64,000 nt of DNA from Lentisalinibacter sediminis (lineage in GTDB: Bacteria > Pseudomonadota > Gammaproteobacteria > Steroidobacterales > Woeseiaceae), in contig NZ_JAPDRF010000007.1 of NCBI RefSeq assembly GCF_040706615.1, positions 1 through 64,000 of the forward strand, given 5' to 3'. The first letter of the stretch is position 1; the number at the start of each line of letters is the position of its first letter. The notes beneath the pieces were generated by a model. The model did no database searches. It worked only from the letters and a program-made list of their open reading frames with translations, and had not been told where the DNA came from. A program made the position numbers and the translations under genes. Of the stretch, positions 29,881 through 37,921 are shown one piece after another.

Positions 29881-31048
29881 GATAAGGGCTCGCGTAAGGG
29901 CAGTGTCCGCGGCCGCGCTCGGGCTCGCGGCCGCCATCGCCCTCTCTCTGCCGGCCGCGGCCGATCCGGCAGCAGCATTCCGGGACGCGCTGGAAGCGCT
30001 GCACGCCGAACACGGATTCCCCGGCGCCACGGCCGCCTGCGTCCTGCCCGACGGCTCGGTGCTGGTCGCGGCGACGGGACTTGCCGACGTGGACGCCGGC
30101 AGGCCGATGCGCCCGGACGACCGGATGCTGGCAGCCAGCATCGGCAAGACCTTCACGGGTGCGATGGCGCTGGCCCTTTCGCGCGAGGGCAGGCTCGGAC
30201 TCGACGATCCCCTGGCCGACTGGCTGGGTGAGGAGCCCTGGTACGAGCGGCTGCCGAACCACGACACCATCACGCTGCGCCACCTGCTCCGGCATCGATC
30301 GGGACTTCCCGACCACGTCTACGACGAGGCCTTCGGCGCCGAGTTCGCGCGACGGCTCGCGACTGGCCGCTTGTTCGCGCCGCGGGAGCTGATCGGCTAC
30401 GTCCTCGACGACGAACCGCTGTTCCCGCCAGGTGAGGGATTCGCCTACACGGACACGGGCTATGTCTTGCTCGGACTCGTCATTGAGAAGGCGGCGGGCG
30501 AGAGCTACTACGAGGCGGTCGCCCGGCGGTTCCTGGAGCCGATCGGTCTCGCGCAGACGTCGCCGTCGGATCGTCGCGACCTGGCCGGGCTGGTGCCCGG
30601 TTATCTGGCCGCTGACAACCCCTTCGGGCTGCCGGCGAAGACACTGACGGACGAAGGGCTGCTGGTCTTCCATCCGGGGCTCGAATGGACCGCCGGCGGC
30701 TTCGTCAGCACCTCGCTGGACCTCGCGCACTGGGGTGCCGCCCTGTTCGGCGGGGACGCGATGCCGGGAGACTACCTGCCGCTGCTGCTCGCCTCGGCGA
30801 CGATCGACCCGTCGCGGCCCGCCGTGCGCTACGGCCTCGGGGTCGCGGAGTTCCGCGACGGGCATTTCGGCGACGTGTACGGCCACGCCGGCTGGATCCC
30901 GGGTTACAGCTCCAGCCTGCGCCACTACGCCGATCACGGCGTGACGATCGCCTTCCAGGTGAACACCGACACGGGATTCACCGAGCCGGACAGCGAACTC
31001 ATGGGAGAGATCGAGGCGCGGCTCGCGGAGGCCGTCATCGGCCACTGA
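29873..31048 (+). CDS. Periplasmic serine hydrolase, class C beta-lactamase/DD-peptidase fold
   Basis: A 391-residue secreted protein: signal peptide ending LPAAA (about residue 30), nucleophile motif SIGK (S89, K92), YTDTGY in place of the usual YxN box, and HAG as the third box. HRSGLPDH follows the family HxSG pattern. This group includes esterases and peptidases as well as AmpC, so resistance cannot be inferred. It is coupled to the CPBP protease by overlap. Confidence 0.85.
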   Translation: MPRIRARVRAVSAAALGLAAAIALSLPAAADPAAAFRDALEALHAEHGFPGATAACVLPDGSVLVAATGLADVDAGRPMRPDDRMLAASIGKTFTGAMALALSREGRLGLDDPLADWLGEEPWYERLPNHDTITLRHLLRHRSGLPDHVYDEAFGAEFARRLATGRLFAPRELIGYVLDDEPLFPPGEGFAYTDTGYVLLGLVIEKAAGESYYEAVARRFLEPIGLAQTSPSDRRDLAGLVPGYLAADNPFGLPAKTLTDEGLLVFHPGLEWTAGGFVSTSLDLAHWGAALFGGDAMPGDYLPLLLASATIDPSRPAVRYGLGVAEFRDGHFGDVYGHAGWIPGYSSSLRHYADHGVTIAFQVNTDTGFTEPDSELMGEIEARLAEAVIGH

Positions 31049-31063
31049 GGCGCATGGCGGTCG

Positions 31064-31092
31064 TTGTCGCCGGAGAGCCGTCTCCCTAGACT
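31064..31092 (+). promoter_or_regulatory. Promoter for the macrodomain gene, probably leaderless
   Basis: TTGTCG and TAGACT are separated by exactly 17 nt. The -10 ends 6 nt before the ATG at 31099, so the RNA should start at or next to the start codon. No ribosome site is present. Confidence 0.5.
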
Positions 31093-31098
31093 GGCCCC

Positions 31099-31638
31099 AT
31101 GAGCAGGACGACCATCAATGACATCACGATAGAGATCGTCCGCGGCGACATCGCCGACCAGCCCGACATTGAAGCGATCGTGAATGCGGCGAATGCGCAG
31201 CTGCAGACCGGCGGCGGCGTCGCTGGCGCTATCCATCGCGCCGCCGGACCGGGCCTGGCCGAGGAGGGCAGGCAGCACGCGCCGATCGAGCCTGGCGAGG
31301 CGGTGATGACGGGCGCCCACGATCTGCCGAACCGTTGCGTCCTCCATTGTCTGGGGCCGGTCTACGGTCGCGACGAGCCGTCCGACGAATTGCTGGCCTC
31401 CTGTTATCGCGACGCGCTGGCGCTGGCGGACGAAAACTCGGTGGCGTCCATTGCTTTCCCGGCGCTCTCCACCGGGGCTTTCGGCTTCCCGGCGGAACCG
31501 GCGGCGCGTATCGCTCTGGGCGCGGTCCTGGAGGCGTTGCCGAAGCTCTCTGCCGTGAAGCACGTCCGGTTCGTGCTGTTCAGCGACTCCGACGCGGCGC
31601 TGTACGAGCAGACGCTGCGGTCGCTGCAGGCGGACTGA
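31099..31638 (+). CDS. Macrodomain protein (MacroD/YmdB type)
   Basis: A 179-residue ADP-ribose-binding protein predicted to deacetylate O-acetyl-ADP-ribose or remove ADP-ribose from proteins. The ligand loops are conserved: IVNAANAQL with N29 and N32, GGGVAGAIHRAAG, and PALSTGAFGFP. It stands alone between the serine hydrolase and a DUF2059 protein with its own promoter. No ADP-ribosyltransferase gene is nearby. Confidence 0.92.
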   Translation: MSRTTINDITIEIVRGDIADQPDIEAIVNAANAQLQTGGGVAGAIHRAAGPGLAEEGRQHAPIEPGEAVMTGAHDLPNRCVLHCLGPVYGRDEPSDELLASCYRDALALADENSVASIAFPALSTGAFGFPAEPAARIALGAVLEALPKLSAVKHVRFVLFSDSDAALYEQTLRSLQAD

Positions 31639-31878
31639 GCGGCCCGGACAACCGACAGCCGCCACGCCTTCGGGTCGACGGTCGTGACTCCCTCTTCAAT
31701 TTGCGGTAATTTATTCCCGCATATGACAGGCGGGGACGTCGGGGGCGTCGGACATCGGTTTCCTGATGCGTTCGTAACGCCGGTGCTCGTGGCGCTGGTC
31801 CGCGGCTTCGGCGGCAGCGAGGCCCCGTTTTCACCGCCGGTCGGCCGGTTACCTGCTCCGCCCATCATGGAGGAGACG

Positions 31879-32481
31879 ATGTTGCGTCAGTTCCTGCTTA
31901 TTGCCCTCGTAGTCCTTTTCGCTGTTCCGTCCTGCGCCACGCTGGACAATGAGCGAGCAGGGGACGGTCCGACGGCTACCGGCAATGCAGCCAGCCACGC
32001 GGCCGCCGCCACGGAGTTGCTGGAGGTCACCCGTTCCCGCGAGATGATGGAGCGCTCGCAGGCGCAGACGTTGTCGATGATCATGGAGTCGATGGAATCG
32101 GCCGGCATCCGCGCTGAGAATCGGGAGCGGTTCGAGCGGTGCTTCCGCCTGGCGAAGGAGTTCATCGACCGCGAGATGTCCTGGGAGCGCGTTGAACCCG
32201 AGTTCGTCCAGGCCTACACGAACGTCTACGACGAGGCGGATCTCCGGCAGCTGATCGATTTCTACCGCTCGCCGGTCGGCAGGAAGATGATCGAGCGTCA
32301 GCCCCTTCTGGAAGCCGAGGCGCTGCGGATCATGCGCAACCTGATGGCGGACAGCCAGCCCCGGCTGATGGCGCTGCTGCGTGACGAGATCGCATCCGGA
32401 GCCGCGGGAGGGCCGGAAACGGCGGACTGGGCGGCGGGTGATTCCGCGCCTGACGTTGCACGGCCTCCTCTGTCACGATAG
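31879..32481 (+). CDS. DUF2059 domain envelope protein
   Basis: A 200-residue exported protein with signal MLRQFLLIALVVLFAVPSC, possibly lipidated at C19 although Pro at -2 weakens the lipobox. The DUF2059 helix pair is seen as YDEADLRQLIDFYRSPVGRKM. The ATG at 31879 is chosen because GGAGGAG lies just upstream. The 240-nt leader contains an AT-rich stretch with inverted TGCGG / CCGCA (31702-31721) that may hold the promoter or an operator. Confidence 0.78.
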   Translation: MLRQFLLIALVVLFAVPSCATLDNERAGDGPTATGNAASHAAAATELLEVTRSREMMERSQAQTLSMIMESMESAGIRAENRERFERCFRLAKEFIDREMSWERVEPEFVQAYTNVYDEADLRQLIDFYRSPVGRKMIERQPLLEAEALRIMRNLMADSQPRLMALLRDEIASGAAGGPETADWAAGDSAPDVARPPLSR

Positions 32482-32544
32482 AGAATCAGGTCCATTGGTC
32501 TGTCGCGCACAGGCAGCGCCCTGCCGGCGGTAACGAGGAGGACG

Positions 32545-32841
32545 ATGTTGCAGCTCGCCGATGAGGACCGCGCGATCGTCGATCGCGCACGCTGGCAGGA
32601 ATCGTTCTGGAGATACGGCCGCTACGTTCTGTTGATCGCGGGAGCGGGCATGCTGGTCTATGGTGCGGTCGCGTCTTACCCGACAAGTCTCGACGTGCCG
32701 GCGTGTCGCTGCGTGAACCCTGCCTTGCTGATACCTGTCGGCGCAAGTCTTCTTGCCTCGGTGATGCTCGGCTGGAAGGACCGCCAGCGCCAGCTGTTAC
32801 TCCGGCTGGCCAGCGAACGCGAGGACCCGTCCTCGCCGTGA
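32545..32841 (+). CDS. Small membrane protein, two TM segments (98 aa)
   Basis: Unrecognised. Two hydrophobic helices (about 27-44 and 60-76) with a short Cys-containing extracytoplasmic loop (ACRCVNP) and charged ends. GAGGAGG precedes the ATG at about 4 nt. The gene ends 1 nt before the stop of the convergent glk. Confidence 0.6.
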   Translation: MLQLADEDRAIVDRARWQESFWRYGRYVLLIAGAGMLVYGAVASYPTSLDVPACRCVNPALLIPVGASLLASVMLGWKDRQRQLLLRLASEREDPSSP

Positions 32842-32842
32842 C

Positions 32843-33823
32843 TCACCGCGTCCTTTGCGTGCGGATACTCGAGTCGGGGTCGCAGAATGCCGCCATGCCG
32901 GTGAGTCCCGGCGTCGCCGCGGTGATCAGCTTCAGCGGGATCCCCGCCAGGTACTCCCGGTAACGGCCCTTGTCCACGAAGCGTTCGGTGAAGCCGGAGC
33001 GGCGAAACAGACCCAGGTTCGCCGGCACGATGCCGCCGGCGATGTAGACGCCGCCGAGGGCGCCGAACACGAGCGCCACGTCCGATGCGACGGTGCCGAG
33101 AAAGTCGAAGAACAGATTGAAGGTACGGATGGCCGCCTCGTCGCCGGCGCGAGCGGCCTCGCTGACTTCCCGCGCCGCCGGGCGCTCGCCGCCGTGCAGT
33201 CCCTGGTGCAGCCGTCCGATGCCCGAGCCGGATAGTATGCGCTCCGCCGAGCAGTGGCCGAGTTCGTCCCGCACCCGTTTGATCACCCGCATCTCGTCGT
33301 CGTTGACGGCGGGCAGGGTCATGTGGCCACCCTCGCCGCTCACCGGGATGTAGCCGGCGTCGCTCATGACCAGCCCGGCCACGCCGAGGCCGGTGCCCGG
33401 GCCCAGCACGGCTACGCTGCGACCCGGCAGGCCGGCGCCGCCGCCGATGTCGATGCAGTCCTCCGCGGGCAGCGACGGCAGCGCGCAGGCGATGGCCTCG
33501 AAGTCGTTGATGACGTAGAGCTCGGAGAAGCCGAAGTCCGCGGCGAGGCGGTCCTGCCGGAACGCCCAGTCGATATTCAGCAGATCGACCTCGTTGCCCG
33601 TGACGGGCGCTGCGACGGCGAGTCCGGCCGCCTCGGGCGGCTTGCCGCCCAGGCCGTCCAGGTAGTGGCGCAGCATGTCCTCGAGACTCTCGAAGGCCGC
33701 GTTCTCCATCACCAGCGGATGCTCGATCTGGTGGTGGGGCTGGCCGCGGCGCCAGCAGCCGACGCGGCTGTTGGTGCCGCCGATGTCCGCGATCAGCCAG
33801 CGGTCGGGACCTGCCGCAATCAT
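32843..33823 (-). CDS. glk: Glucokinase
   Basis: Phosphorylates glucose to glucose-6-phosphate with ATP. The 326-residue protein has the phosphate-binding DIGGTNSR at the N terminus, the substrate motif INDFEA, LGPGTGLG, and SGEGGHMTL with the sugar-binding Glu. This is the proteobacterial Glk group and not a ROK kinase. The ATG overlaps the otsA stop (ATGA), so it is co-translated with trehalose synthesis genes. The frame runs open upstream through otsA, but that part is a shadow. Confidence 0.94.
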   Translation of the reverse strand: MIAAGPDRWLIADIGGTNSRVGCWRRGQPHHQIEHPLVMENAAFESLEDMLRHYLDGLGGKPPEAAGLAVAAPVTGNEVDLLNIDWAFRQDRLAADFGFSELYVINDFEAIACALPSLPAEDCIDIGGGAGLPGRSVAVLGPGTGLGVAGLVMSDAGYIPVSGEGGHMTLPAVNDDEMRVIKRVRDELGHCSAERILSGSGIGRLHQGLHGGERPAAREVSEAARAGDEAAIRTFNLFFDFLGTVASDVALVFGALGGVYIAGGIVPANLGLFRRSGFTERFVDKGRYREYLAGIPLKLITAATPGLTGMAAFCDPDSSIRTQRTR

Positions 33824-35208
33824 CGCCGCTTCTTCCTCAGGTCGGCGACGAAACGGGTGCGCCAGGCGGTGATGTCGTTGCGGCGCATCGTCTCGAGCAT
33901 GGCCTCGTGGCGCTCGCGGCGCTCCTCCGTCGGCATGTGCAGGGAGCGGTTGATGCCATCGGCCACGTCCTCGGTGTCGTACGGGTTCACCAGTACCGCC
34001 TCCGTGAGTTCGTGGGCGGCGCCGGCGAGTTTGGACAGCACCAGCACGCCCGGGTCTTCGGCATCCTGGGAGGCGAGATACTCCTTCGCCACCAGGTTCA
34101 TGCCGTCGCGGATCGGCGTCACCAGCCCCACCCGGGCGCTGCGCAGCATGCCCATCAGCGTGGGCCGATCGAAACCCTTGTTGAGATAGCGGATGGGCAC
34201 CCAGTCCATGTCGGCGAAGCGGCCGTTGATCTGACCGGCGGTGCGCTCGAGCTGGGCGCGGATCTCCTCGTAGGCGCGGATGCCCACCCGGGTGGGCGGC
34301 GCGATCTGCATGAACACGAGGTTGCCCTGGTTGGACGGATACCGCTCCAGCAGGCGCTCGTAGGCCTGGAATCTTCGCCTGAGGCCCTTGGAATAGTCGA
34401 GGCGGTCGACGCCGATCAGGAGCTCCCGGTTGCCCAGGCTGGCGCGCATGCGCTGCACGTTCTCCGTGTCCTTGTTGGCCTCCGCCAGGGTCGCGATGCC
34501 GTCCACGTCGATGCCGATGGGGTAGACGTCGGCAATCAGCGAGCCGCCCGGAACGTCGATGCGGTTGCCCTCCGCGAGTTCGCCGCCGATGATCGGGTGG
34601 GTCATCGCCTCCCGGAAGGAAGCGAGGTCGCGCTCGGTCTGGAAGCCCACCACGTCGTAGGCGGACAGCGAGCGCAGCAGGTATTCGTGGTCGGGCAGCG
34701 CCTGCAGCACGTCGTAGCCGGGGAACGGCACGTGCAGGAAGAAGCCGATGGGCTGATCCACGCCCGCATTCCGGAGTTCGGCCGCGAGCGGGATCAGGTG
34801 ATAGTCGTGCACCCAGATGATGTCGTCGGGCTCGAGCAGCGGCTTCAGCTTGCGCGCGAACAGCGCGTTCACCCGCAGGTACGCCTCGAACTCGCGGCGG
34901 TCGTAGAGCATGTAGCTCAGGAGGTAATGGAACAGCGGCCACAGCACCCGGTTACTGAAGCCGTTGTAGTACAGCTCGTACTCGCGCTCGTTCAGGTCGA
35001 TGGTGGAGAAGGTGATCTTGCCGCGGGTGACATGCTGGGCGTCGTGGCTGTCGCTGGCGGTCAGCTTGCCGTCCCAGCCGAACCAGACGCCGCCTTCGTC
35101 CTCCAGCGCCGCGAGCACGCCGACGGCCAGGCCGCCCGCCGCGGGTCGGTTGGGATTGGGCATCGCCACCCGGTTGGAGACGGTGATCAGACGTCCGTTG
35201 CCGCTCAT
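33820..35208 (-). CDS. otsA: Trehalose-6-phosphate synthase
   Basis: GT20 glycosyltransferase joining UDP-glucose and glucose-6-phosphate. Of its 462 residues, NRVAMPN at the N terminus, WVHDYHLIPL, GFFLHVPFPGYD and GVDRLDYSKGL are diagnostic. Near the C terminus, DGMNLVAKEYLA carries the nucleotide-sugar site. The ATG at 35208 has AGGGAG about 6 nt upstream and the family N terminus. It lies 10 nt after the GH15 stop. Confidence 0.96.
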   Translation of the reverse strand: MSGNGRLITVSNRVAMPNPNRPAAGGLAVGVLAALEDEGGVWFGWDGKLTASDSHDAQHVTRGKITFSTIDLNEREYELYYNGFSNRVLWPLFHYLLSYMLYDRREFEAYLRVNALFARKLKPLLEPDDIIWVHDYHLIPLAAELRNAGVDQPIGFFLHVPFPGYDVLQALPDHEYLLRSLSAYDVVGFQTERDLASFREAMTHPIIGGELAEGNRIDVPGGSLIADVYPIGIDVDGIATLAEANKDTENVQRMRASLGNRELLIGVDRLDYSKGLRRRFQAYERLLERYPSNQGNLVFMQIAPPTRVGIRAYEEIRAQLERTAGQINGRFADMDWVPIRYLNKGFDRPTLMGMLRSARVGLVTPIRDGMNLVAKEYLASQDAEDPGVLVLSKLAGAAHELTEAVLVNPYDTEDVADGINRSLHMPTEERRERHEAMLETMRRNDITAWRTRFVADLRKKRR

Positions 35209-35218
35209 TTGCTGCTCC

Positions 35219-37006
35219 CTAGATTGCCTCGGCCCAGCTCTTGCTGAGGCGCATGGCACCGTCGATGATACCGGCCATGCTGTAGGTCTGCGGGAAGTTG
35301 CCCCACAACGAATTGTCCCGCGGGTCTATGTCCTCGGAGAGCATGCCCAGCGAGTTCCTGCAGCTCAGCATGTGCTCGTAGAGTTCCCGCGCTTCTTCCT
35401 CCCGGCCGATGGACGCCAGTGCGTCGATGTACCAGAAGGTGCAGATGTTGAACGCGTTCTCCGGTTCGCCGAAATCGTCGGCGGCGGCGTAGCGGAACAC
35501 GTGATGGCCGCGGCGCAGCTGCTTCTCGATGGCGTTCACTGTGCCGATGAAGCGGGGATCGTCGGCCTTCAGGAAACCGAGGTAGTGCATCATCAGCAGG
35601 CTCGCGTCCATCTCCGGGCGGCCGAAACTCTCGGTGAAAGCCTGTTGTTTGTCGTCCCAGGCCTCCTCGCAGATCACCTTGTGGATGTGGCTCGCCTGGC
35701 GGCCCCAGTAGGCAGCGCGGTCGGCGAGACCGAGGCGTGTGGCGATGCGGGCCAGGCGGTCGCAAGCCGCCCAGCACATCAGCGAGGAGAAGGTGTGCAC
35801 TCTCTTGCGGCCGCGGTACTCCCACAGGCCGGCATCCGGCTGGTCGTACAGTCGCACCGCGACGGCGCCGAGCTGCTCCAGCAGCTGGAACTCGGCCATA
35901 CCGCCAGGATGGGTGAGGCGCTGGTCGAAGAACATCTGGGTGGAGGAGAGCACCACCGCACCATAGACGTCGTGCTGGTTCTGCTCGTAGGCCTGGTTGC
36001 CGAGGCGCACCGGTCCCATGCCCCGGTAGCCGGACAGCGACTCGACCACGCTCTCGGTGAGGTCGGCGCGGCCGCTGATGGCATAGACGGGTTGCAGTTC
36101 CTCCAGACCGGCCTCGGTGGAGACGTCGATGATATAGCGCAGATACTCCTCCATGGTCTTCGTGGCGCCGAGTCGGTTCAACACGTTCACCACGAAGTAG
36201 CTGTCGCGCAGCCAGCAGTAGCGGTAATCCCAGTTGCGCCCGCTCCCCGCGGCCTCCGGAATGGAGGTGGTCATCGCGGCGATCACCGCGCCGGTGTCCT
36301 CGAATGTGCACAGCTTCAGCGTGATGGCCGCACGGATCACGGCTTCCTGCCACTCGAACGGGATAGCGAGACCTCTCGACCAGCCGCGCCAGAAGCGCTC
36401 CGTGGCCTCGAGGTGGTTGTGGTATGTGTCCGAGACGGCCTCCGGGATGGACTCGTCCGGGCCGAGTATGAGATGCACCGGCCGGTCGAGCACGAAGCTG
36501 GACTGGTCCAGCACCCGGGTGATCGATACGTCCGTGGTGAGACGCAGCCGCATGCCGGAGCCAAGATAGCGGATGTGGTTGCTGCCGCGGCGGGTCTTGC
36601 AGGCCTTGCGTCCGTAATCCCGCGCCGGGTTCAGCCGGATGCGGATACGCGGGCTCCCGCTCAGAGGCTCGATCGCTCGTATCAGCATCATGGGCCGGAA
36701 CATGCGACCCATGTAGGGGTAGCGCGGGGCGAAGTCCGTGATCGCGATGGCGCCGCCGTGGCGATCGTACAGCGTGGTGCGCAGTATCGGGGTGTTCGGC
36801 ACGTACTCCTGCTCGGCGTGCTCGAAGTCCTGCAGCTCGATCTCGAAGTAGCCGGGCTGCTCGCGGTCTTCCTCGCTGCGCAGCAGGCGGCAGAAGACCG
36901 GATCGCCGTCGAACTGGGGCATGCAGCCCCAGACCATCACCCCCTGGCTGTCGATGAGTGAGGCGATCTGGCAGTTGCCGATGACCCCGAGATTCAGATC
37001 CGTCAT
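35219..37006 (-). CDS. GH15 family glycoside hydrolase (glucoamylase- or trehalase-type)
   Basis: A 595-residue inverting alpha-glucosidase family protein without a signal peptide, so probably cytoplasmic. The N-terminal beta-sandwich starts IGNCQIASLID, and the (alpha/alpha)6 barrel carries NWDYRYCWLRD and the late SEDIDPRDNSLWGNFPQTYS; these blocks hold the catalytic glutamates. The same family contains bacterial and archaeal trehalases, and the position between otsB and otsA makes trehalase activity plausible. AAGGGG lies upstream of the ATG. Confidence 0.88.
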   Translation of the reverse strand: MTDLNLGVIGNCQIASLIDSQGVMVWGCMPQFDGDPVFCRLLRSEEDREQPGYFEIELQDFEHAEQEYVPNTPILRTTLYDRHGGAIAITDFAPRYPYMGRMFRPMMLIRAIEPLSGSPRIRIRLNPARDYGRKACKTRRGSNHIRYLGSGMRLRLTTDVSITRVLDQSSFVLDRPVHLILGPDESIPEAVSDTYHNHLEATERFWRGWSRGLAIPFEWQEAVIRAAITLKLCTFEDTGAVIAAMTTSIPEAAGSGRNWDYRYCWLRDSYFVVNVLNRLGATKTMEEYLRYIIDVSTEAGLEELQPVYAISGRADLTESVVESLSGYRGMGPVRLGNQAYEQNQHDVYGAVVLSSTQMFFDQRLTHPGGMAEFQLLEQLGAVAVRLYDQPDAGLWEYRGRKRVHTFSSLMCWAACDRLARIATRLGLADRAAYWGRQASHIHKVICEEAWDDKQQAFTESFGRPEMDASLLMMHYLGFLKADDPRFIGTVNAIEKQLRRGHHVFRYAAADDFGEPENAFNICTFWYIDALASIGREEEARELYEHMLSCRNSLGMLSEDIDPRDNSLWGNFPQTYSMAGIIDGAMRLSKSWAEAI

Positions 37007-37028
37007 GCGCGACCCCTTTGCGTCGTGG

Positions 37029-37055
37029 ATTCCGATGACTCCGACAATTCCGATA
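37029..37055. repeat. Three 9-bp tandem units between otsB and the GH15 gene
   Basis: ATTCCGATG, ACTCCGACA and ATTCCGATA follow one another directly, 23 nt upstream of the GH15 start on the opposite strand. Confidence 0.6.
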
Positions 37056-37076
37056 ATGATGGACGGGCGGGCGCGG

Positions 37077-37889
37077 TCAAGAGTCCGCCAGCGCGGCGAG
37101 CCATGCGTAGACCGCCTCGATGTCCGGCAGCGACCAGCGCGCCAGCGTGCCTGTCTGCCGGGCGCTCTCGCGGACGTGGATGGAGTGCCCGCCCAGTTCG
37201 TTGACGACCGAGAAGCCGGCTTCGTCCGTGATGTCGTCGCCGACGAAAACCGGAAGCCGCCCGGCGAAGGGTTCCACGGTCATGAAGTCCTCGATGGCCT
37301 TGCCCTTGCTGCGCCCGGCCGGCATGAGCTCGCAGACCATCTTGCCTTCCATCAGACGAAAGCCGGGTCCGAGGTCCTCGCCGATGGCGCGCATGGTCTC
37401 CACGACCGCCGGGCCCGCGGCCGGCGCGCGGCGGTAATGCAGCGCGACGCCCTGGGGCTTGTGCTCCAGCAGCACGCCGGGGCGGCCCGCGACGAATGTC
37501 TGCAGGCGGTCCATCGCGCCGTCCGGCAGCTGCGTGCCCTCGCGGTACTCCACCGGGTCGCCGGAATGACGGCGTAACTCCAGGCCGTGGGCACCGGCGG
37601 CGGGCAGTACCAGCGGGCTGAAGACCCGGTCGATGTCGTGCACCGGGCGCCCGCTGATCAGGGCCAGCGCACCATCCAGCCGCTCGGCCAGGCGCGACAA
37701 CAGGGCGTTCAGCTCGGCGGTGGAAGCCACCGCCGAGGGGTCGTCTCGGAAGCCGAGCAGCGTCCCGTCCACGTCCAGGAACAGTGCCCAGCGCCGGGGG
37801 TCGCCGAGTGGCGGCGCAGGTTTCAGGTTCTTTGCTGTCGTTGTCACGGCGGTGCGAGCATTGCGCACCGCGGCGCGCTTTGCAAACAC
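37077..37889 (-). CDS. otsB: Trehalose-6-phosphate phosphatase
   Basis: HAD-superfamily phosphatase releasing trehalose from trehalose-6-phosphate. In the 270-residue reading the nucleophile motif is LDVDGTLL (D39, D41), with ISGRP as motif II, SKGKAIEDF for the lysine and GDDITDE as the metal motif. The start is uncertain: GTG at 37889 gives the longest form, but GTG at 37847 would begin MTTTAKNL and leave more room for a promoter shared with divergent plsB. It is first in the trehalose operon. Confidence 0.93.
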   Translation of the reverse strand: MFAKRAAVRNARTAVTTTAKNLKPAPPLGDPRRWALFLDVDGTLLGFRDDPSAVASTAELNALLSRLAERLDGALALISGRPVHDIDRVFSPLVLPAAGAHGLELRRHSGDPVEYREGTQLPDGAMDRLQTFVAGRPGVLLEHKPQGVALHYRRAPAAGPAVVETMRAIGEDLGPGFRLMEGKMVCELMPAGRSKGKAIEDFMTVEPFAGRLPVFVGDDITDEAGFSVVNELGGHSIHVRESARQTGTLARWSLPDIEAVYAWLAALADS

Positions 37890-37908
37890 CCGAGCGGCCG
37901 GTATTCGG

Positions 37909-37914
37909 TAGAAT
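37909..37914 (+). promoter_or_regulatory. TAGAAT -10-like element 7 nt before plsB ATG
   Basis: TAGAATCC is followed closely by the plsB start with no ribosome site, the same arrangement as at 14063. Confidence 0.4.
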
Positions 37915-37921
37915 CCGCCGG

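Noticed and set aside
29873..31048. Annotation as an AmpC beta-lactamase resistance gene
   Set aside because: The YxN box is altered to YTD and the fold is shared by many esterases and peptidases, so resistance is not supported.
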